NCBI RefSeq assembly: GCF_008932115.1
Contig: NZ_CP044543.1
Location: 6,392,501-6,456,500, forward strand
From: Bradyrhizobium betae
Lineage (GTDB): Bacteria; Pseudomonadota; Alphaproteobacteria; Rhizobiales; Xanthobacteraceae
Direction of reading: 5' to 3'
Length of the DNA stretch: 64,000 nt
This document shows, one piece after another, positions 60,455 to 64,000 of this stretch (its first letter is position 1; each line of letters starts with the position of its first letter). A program made the position numbers and the translations under genes. Below the pieces are notes generated by a model, which made no database searches, was not told the DNA's origin, and saw only the letters and a program-made list of their open reading frames with translations.

Positions 60455-62767
60455 ATGCGCACGCAAACAGACAGCTTGGGGTGCGCGTTGAACAGTCTTG
60501 CTATGCTGCGGTCAGCCGTATTGGCGACCGCGTCCGCTCTCGTATGGGTGCCGCAGGCATCGCTGGCCCAATCGTCGACGCAGAGCGGCGCGCAGAACCT
60601 GCCGTCGGTCACCGTCACCGCGCCGGACGCGCGCCGCCGCGCGGCCTCGACCGCGCCGCGCCGTGCGCAACGCCCGGTGCAGAGCGCCAATAGCAGCAAG
60701 CCGCAGCCGCAGCGCAATGTCGGCTTCGTCGAGACGCCGCGCGGTCCGGTGCACGGCTACGTCGCCAACCGTAGTTCGTCGGGCACCAAAACCAACACGC
60801 CGATCATGCAGACGCCGCAGTCGGTCTCGGTGATCGGCGCCGAGCAGATCCGCGACCAGAAGCCGACCAAGCTGGACGAGGCCCTGCGCTACACCGCCGG
60901 CGTGCGCGCCGGCACCTTCGGCGCGGACACGCGCAACGACTGGTGGCTGATCCGCGGCTTCAAATCCGACGACATTGGACTGTTCCTCGACGGCATGCAG
61001 CTGTTCTACACGGCCTATGCGAGCTGGCGGCTTCCGCCGTCCAACATGGAGCGGATCGAAGTGCTGCGCGGCCCGTCCGCCGTGCTCTATGGCGGATCGA
61101 GCCCGAGCGGCATCGTCAACGTCATCAGCAAGCTGCCTCCGGCCGAACCGGTCCGCACCATCGAGACCGGCGTCAACAATTTCGGCAACGCCTATGTCGG
61201 CTTCGATGTCGGTGGTCCCGTCGCGACGCAGCCCAAGGATGGCAAACCGGACGGCAAGCTGTTCTACCGCGTCGTCGGCGAGGTCAGGAATGGTGACAGC
61301 CAGGTCAACTTCACGCCTGACAACAATTACTTCATCGCGCCGTCGTTCACCTGGAAGCCGGACGCCGATACGACCTTCGCGGTCCTTGCCTCGGCGTCGA
61401 AGACCGACACCCGCGGCATCAACTTCCTGCCTTACAAGGGCACGGTGACCAACGCGCCGTTCGGCAAGATCCCGACCAGCTTCTTCGCCGGCGATCCCAG
61501 CGTCGACAAGTTCACGCGCGAGCAGGAGATGCTGGGCTACCAGTTCGAGCGCAATCTCTCCGACGATGTGACGTTCCGGCAGAATGCGCGCTTCGCGCAT
61601 GTCGACCTGACCTATCGCGGTTACGTCGGCAGCGGTTGGGACAACGCCAATACGGCCACGCTTGCTCGCTACAATTGGTATGCGAAGGACACCGCCAACC
61701 AGGCCGATCTCGACAATCAGCTGGAGTATCGCTTCAACACCGGTCCGGTGCAGCACACCATGCTGTTCGGCGTCGACCTGAAAGGCTACCAGATCGACGA
61801 CTATCAGGCCTTCGGGTTCGGTGTGCCTTCGATCAATGTCCTCAATCCCGCTTACGGTGCTGCCGAGCCTCCGTTGCCGACCGCTCCGTTCCGCAACTTC
61901 CAGATCACGCAGAAGCAGGCCGGCACCTATCTCCAGGACCAGATGAAGCTCGGCAACTTCACGCTGGTGCTGAGCGGCCGCAACGACTGGGTCGAGACCA
62001 CGCAGGCTGCCCGTGACACCGGCGCCACCGTCGGCCAGCGCGACGACAGCAAGTTCAGCGGACGGGCAGGGCTGATCTACAATTTCGACAACGGCATTGC
62101 GCCCTACATTTCCTATGCGACGAGCTACAATCCGATCATCGGCCTCAATGCCGCGAACCAGCTGCTCCTGCCGGAGACCGGCCAGCAGGCCGAAATCGGC
62201 GTAAAGGTCGCGCCCAAGGGATTTGACGGCTACTTCACCGCCTCGCTGTTCGATCTGAAACGCCAGAACGTGCCGTCCGCCGCGCCGGGCGCCATCGTCA
62301 CGTTGCAGAACCAGACCGGGGAGGTCACCTCGCGCGGCATCGAGCTCGAAGCGGTGGCCAATGCCACGAAGGAGCTGAAGCTGATCGGTGCGTTCACGGC
62401 TTACCATCTCTTCAACAGCAAGGACATCGATCCGTCGGTGATCGGCAAGGCACCGACGAACACGCCCGAGCTCCTGGTCTCGGGCTGGGCCGACTACACC
62501 TTCAAGGACGGCCCGCTCGCGGGCTTCGGCTTCGGCGGCGGCGTCCGCTATGTCGGTTCGTCTTGGGCCGACGCAGCCAACACTCTCGAGGTTCCCGCGG
62601 TGGTGCTCGGTGATCTCGCGGTCCACTACGAATGGCAGAACTGGCGCACGGCCATCAACGTGATCAATCTCACCGACAAGATCTATGTCGCGAGCTGCGC
62701 CTCGGAATCCTCCTGCTTCTACGGCGACCGCCGGCGCGTCACCGCCAGCGTCTCCTACAAATGGTAG
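60455..62767 (+). CDS. TonB-dependent siderophore receptor (FhuA-like)
   Basis: A 770-residue outer-membrane receptor. A signal peptide (about residues 1-38, ending LAQ) is followed by a plug domain: TPIMQTPQSVSVIGAEQIRDQKPTKLDEALRYTAGVRAGTFGADTRNDWWLIRGFKSDDIGLFLDGMQLFY and RIEVLRGPSAVLYGGSSPSGIVNVISKLPP, then a 22-strand barrel ending YKW. Plug and strand motifs match hydroxamate (ferrichrome-type) receptors; the TonB box is probably LPSVTVTAPDA (49-59). Ligand uncertain. Regulated by iron in relatives, though no clear Fur/Irr box was found. A GTG-like alternative start is not needed. Confidence 0.93.
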   Translation: MRTQTDSLGCALNSLAMLRSAVLATASALVWVPQASLAQSSTQSGAQNLPSVTVTAPDARRRAASTAPRRAQRPVQSANSSKPQPQRNVGFVETPRGPVHGYVANRSSSGTKTNTPIMQTPQSVSVIGAEQIRDQKPTKLDEALRYTAGVRAGTFGADTRNDWWLIRGFKSDDIGLFLDGMQLFYTAYASWRLPPSNMERIEVLRGPSAVLYGGSSPSGIVNVISKLPPAEPVRTIETGVNNFGNAYVGFDVGGPVATQPKDGKPDGKLFYRVVGEVRNGDSQVNFTPDNNYFIAPSFTWKPDADTTFAVLASASKTDTRGINFLPYKGTVTNAPFGKIPTSFFAGDPSVDKFTREQEMLGYQFERNLSDDVTFRQNARFAHVDLTYRGYVGSGWDNANTATLARYNWYAKDTANQADLDNQLEYRFNTGPVQHTMLFGVDLKGYQIDDYQAFGFGVPSINVLNPAYGAAEPPLPTAPFRNFQITQKQAGTYLQDQMKLGNFTLVLSGRNDWVETTQAARDTGATVGQRDDSKFSGRAGLIYNFDNGIAPYISYATSYNPIIGLNAANQLLLPETGQQAEIGVKVAPKGFDGYFTASLFDLKRQNVPSAAPGAIVTLQNQTGEVTSRGIELEAVANATKELKLIGAFTAYHLFNSKDIDPSVIGKAPTNTPELLVSGWADYTFKDGPLAGFGFGGGVRYVGSSWADAANTLEVPAVVLGDLAVHYEWQNWRTAINVINLTDKIYVASCASESSCFYGDRRRVTASVSYKW

Positions 62768-63483
62768 GCGAGGCCATCGTGAGCTGACCGGCCACCGGTC
62801 GTCTTCCACCACGGGATCGATGAGCTCCCGGGCCATGCCCCCCGGCCCGAGGCTCATGCGAGCGCGGCGCGCACGACGCCAAAGCGAAGGCGCGGCCGCC
62901 GCGCTCGCGGTCGATCGGCCGGGGGGGGGCTGAGACATTTCTGCCGGGACAGGGACGAGGACGGGATCGTGCCGGCCGCACCGACGCATTCGCCGGGTGA
63001 GCCCCGGCCCCATCGTGATGCATGGCTCGTCTGACCGTTCGCGCCTGTGGATAGGTGTCTTTGCGGACCTGTCCCGCCGACGGCTGCGACCGCCACCGGT
63101 CTCCAGGCTGCGCTACTCTGGGGGAGGGGTGGCCAGTATGTCGCCTGGGTGACGGTCGGGGTGGTCATCGCCGGGGGTTGGGTGCGCTGCCGCACCAAAG
63201 AACCGGGCCGTTTTCGCGGATGATCCGCGGCAAGTCGCGGTCTCGCGTGTGCGCCGCAATCTCAGAACGGCTGCCTTGCAAAGCCGTGGCTGCCCTTGCT
63301 GGCTTCTGCGATCTGCTCCATACCAGCGCCGGGTGATTCCGGGATTTCCACCGTTCTGGGGGCGGCAAAGGGCCTAAAAAGAGCGTGTCTTGCGCCCATT
63401 GGTGCACTGCGCTAAGGCTCAGAACAATTCCAAATTGGACGAATCCGTGGCTGTCCCGAGGCTGCGGGAAAAAGGGCTCGTCA
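62768..63483. other. 716-bp gap between siderophore receptor and nuoA
   Basis: No gene I can firmly support. It contains a run of nine G (about 62923-62931) and dense GC-rich short palindromes. One open frame from GTG 63047 to 63223 (58 codons) has a membrane-like segment (YVAWVTVGVVIAGGWV) followed by basic residues, but lacks a ribosome-binding site. The right end carries the nuoA leader and probably its promoter. It could hold remnants of a gene that followed the receptor. Confidence 0.5.
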
Positions 63484-63849
63484 ATGAGCGGCATTCTGCA
63501 GAACTATCTTCCACTCGTCGTCTTCATAGGGGTCGCGGGCCTGATTGGCCTCGTGCTGCTGATCGCGCCGTTTGTCGTGGCGTTCCAGCAGCCCGATCCG
63601 GAAAAGCTGTCGGCGTATGAGTGCGGTTTCAACGCGTTCGACGACGCCCGCATGAAGTTCGACGTCCGCTTCTATCTGGTCGCCATCCTCTTCATCATCT
63701 TCGACCTCGAAGTGGCGTTCCTGTTTCCCTGGGCCGTGGCGTTCGGCAAGCTTGGCGCGACCGGCTTCTGGTCCATGGTGGTGTTCCTCGGCGTGCTGAC
63801 GGTCGGGTTCGCCTATGAATGGAAGAAAGGCGCACTCGAATGGGATTGA
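63484..63849 (+). CDS. nuoA: NADH-quinone oxidoreductase subunit A
   Basis: A 121-residue three-helix membrane subunit of complex [80 protein letters not shown] contains the family's YECG and [11 protein letters not shown] blocks. ATG 63484 has AAGGG upstream. Its last ten bases overlap the start of nuoB (ATGGGATTGA), the usual start of the nuo operon. Confidence 0.97.
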   Translation: MSGILQNYLPLVVFIGVAGLIGLVLLIAPFVVAFQQPDPEKLSAYECGFNAFDDARMKFDVRFYLVAILFIIFDLEVAFLFPWAVAFGKLGATGFWSMVVFLGVLTVGFAYEWKKGALEWD

Positions 63850-64000
63850 ACCCTGCACCATCGGCCGGTCCGGTCCTCGCGCCGGCCCCCAAGGGCATTC
63901 TGGATCCGTCGACCGGCCGGCCGGTCGGTGCCAATGATCCGTTCTTCCTCGAGGTCAACTCCGAGCTGTCCGACAAGGGCTTCTTCGTCGCCGCGACCGA
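63840..64000 (+). CDS. nuoB: NADH-quinone oxidoreductase subunit B, 3' end outside window
   Basis: The first 53 residues are visible: [19 protein letters not shown] followed by [35 protein letters not shown], which is the start of rhizobial NuoB. The protein carries cluster N2 in the complex I arm that reduces quinone; its cysteines lie beyond the window. It overlaps nuoA by 10 bases, so translation is coupled. Confidence 0.93.
   Translation, partial: MGLNPAPSAGPVLAPAPKGILDPSTGRPVGANDPFFLEVNSELSDKGFFVAAT

Noticed and set aside
63018..63161. ATG-started frame in the gap before nuoA
   Set aside because: Arg/Pro-rich translation without hydrophobic pattern or ribosome-binding site, ending in a stop after 47 codons; looks random.

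Overview
The window looks like a chromosomal segment of a Bradyrhizobium-like alphaproteobacterium (Nitrobacteraceae). It is GC-rich. It carries an Omp2b/RopA-type porin, a GcrA-family regulator, CopG-like and AI-2E proteins of rhizobial type, the linked order tig-clpP-clpX-lon, an HU gene and the start of the nuo operon. Dispersed palindromic intergenic repeats of the kind common in Bradyrhizobium occur throughout. The genus is inferred from gene content and remembered sequence style, not from a database search.

Layout. 1-9.7 kb: the 3' part of an alpha/beta hydrolase-fold gene, a MarR regulator divergent from a large porin gene, a probable small RNA, a GcrA-like regulator, an acetamidase/formamidase, a YdcF protein, and a three-gene cluster of DUF169 plus two tandem saccharopine-dehydrogenase-like (trans-acting enoyl reductase) paralogues. 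9.8-19.1 kb: an exopolysaccharide locus with a Wzy/ExoQ-like polymerase or ligase, a polyprenyl glycosylphosphotransferase, a GT4 glycosyltransferase, a Wzz/Wzc-like chain-length protein, a FemAB/GNAT-like protein and a polysaccharide deacetylase. 19-38.5 kb: housekeeping genes (heme A synthase, O-acetylhomoserine sulfhydrylase, enoyl-CoA hydratase, rplM-rpsI, a diguanylate cyclase, an AI-2E transporter, a class I glutamine amidotransferase, a GlxA-type regulator with a tautomerase, glnB-glnA, NAD(P)HX repair) and a copper-ligand-poor multicopper-oxidase-fold protein.

38.6-46.2 kb: tRNA-Leu(UAG), then the protein quality-control block tig, clpP, clpX, lon, then a GFA-family gene and tRNA-Val(UAC). 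46.3-55.9 kb: a methyltransferase, a five-gene heavy-metal efflux operon (small His-rich membrane protein, CzcC, CzcB, CzcA, CDF transporter) and pepT. 55.9-63.5 kb: HU with a repeat-bearing tail, tRNA-Asp(GUC), a small conserved protein, a Rieske oxygenase and MFS transporter divergent from a MarR regulator over a near-perfect 19-bp operator, a TonB-dependent siderophore receptor, and a 0.7-kb gap. The window ends in nuoA and the start of nuoB.

What stands out: four palindromic repeat families with at least two traceable copies or arms each, a candidate sRNA carrying CCUCC motifs, several operator-like inverted repeats, and three family members that lack key catalytic residues (hydrolase, BY-kinase-like domain, multicopper oxidase). 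I see no CRISPR array, phage, transposase or rRNA gene.
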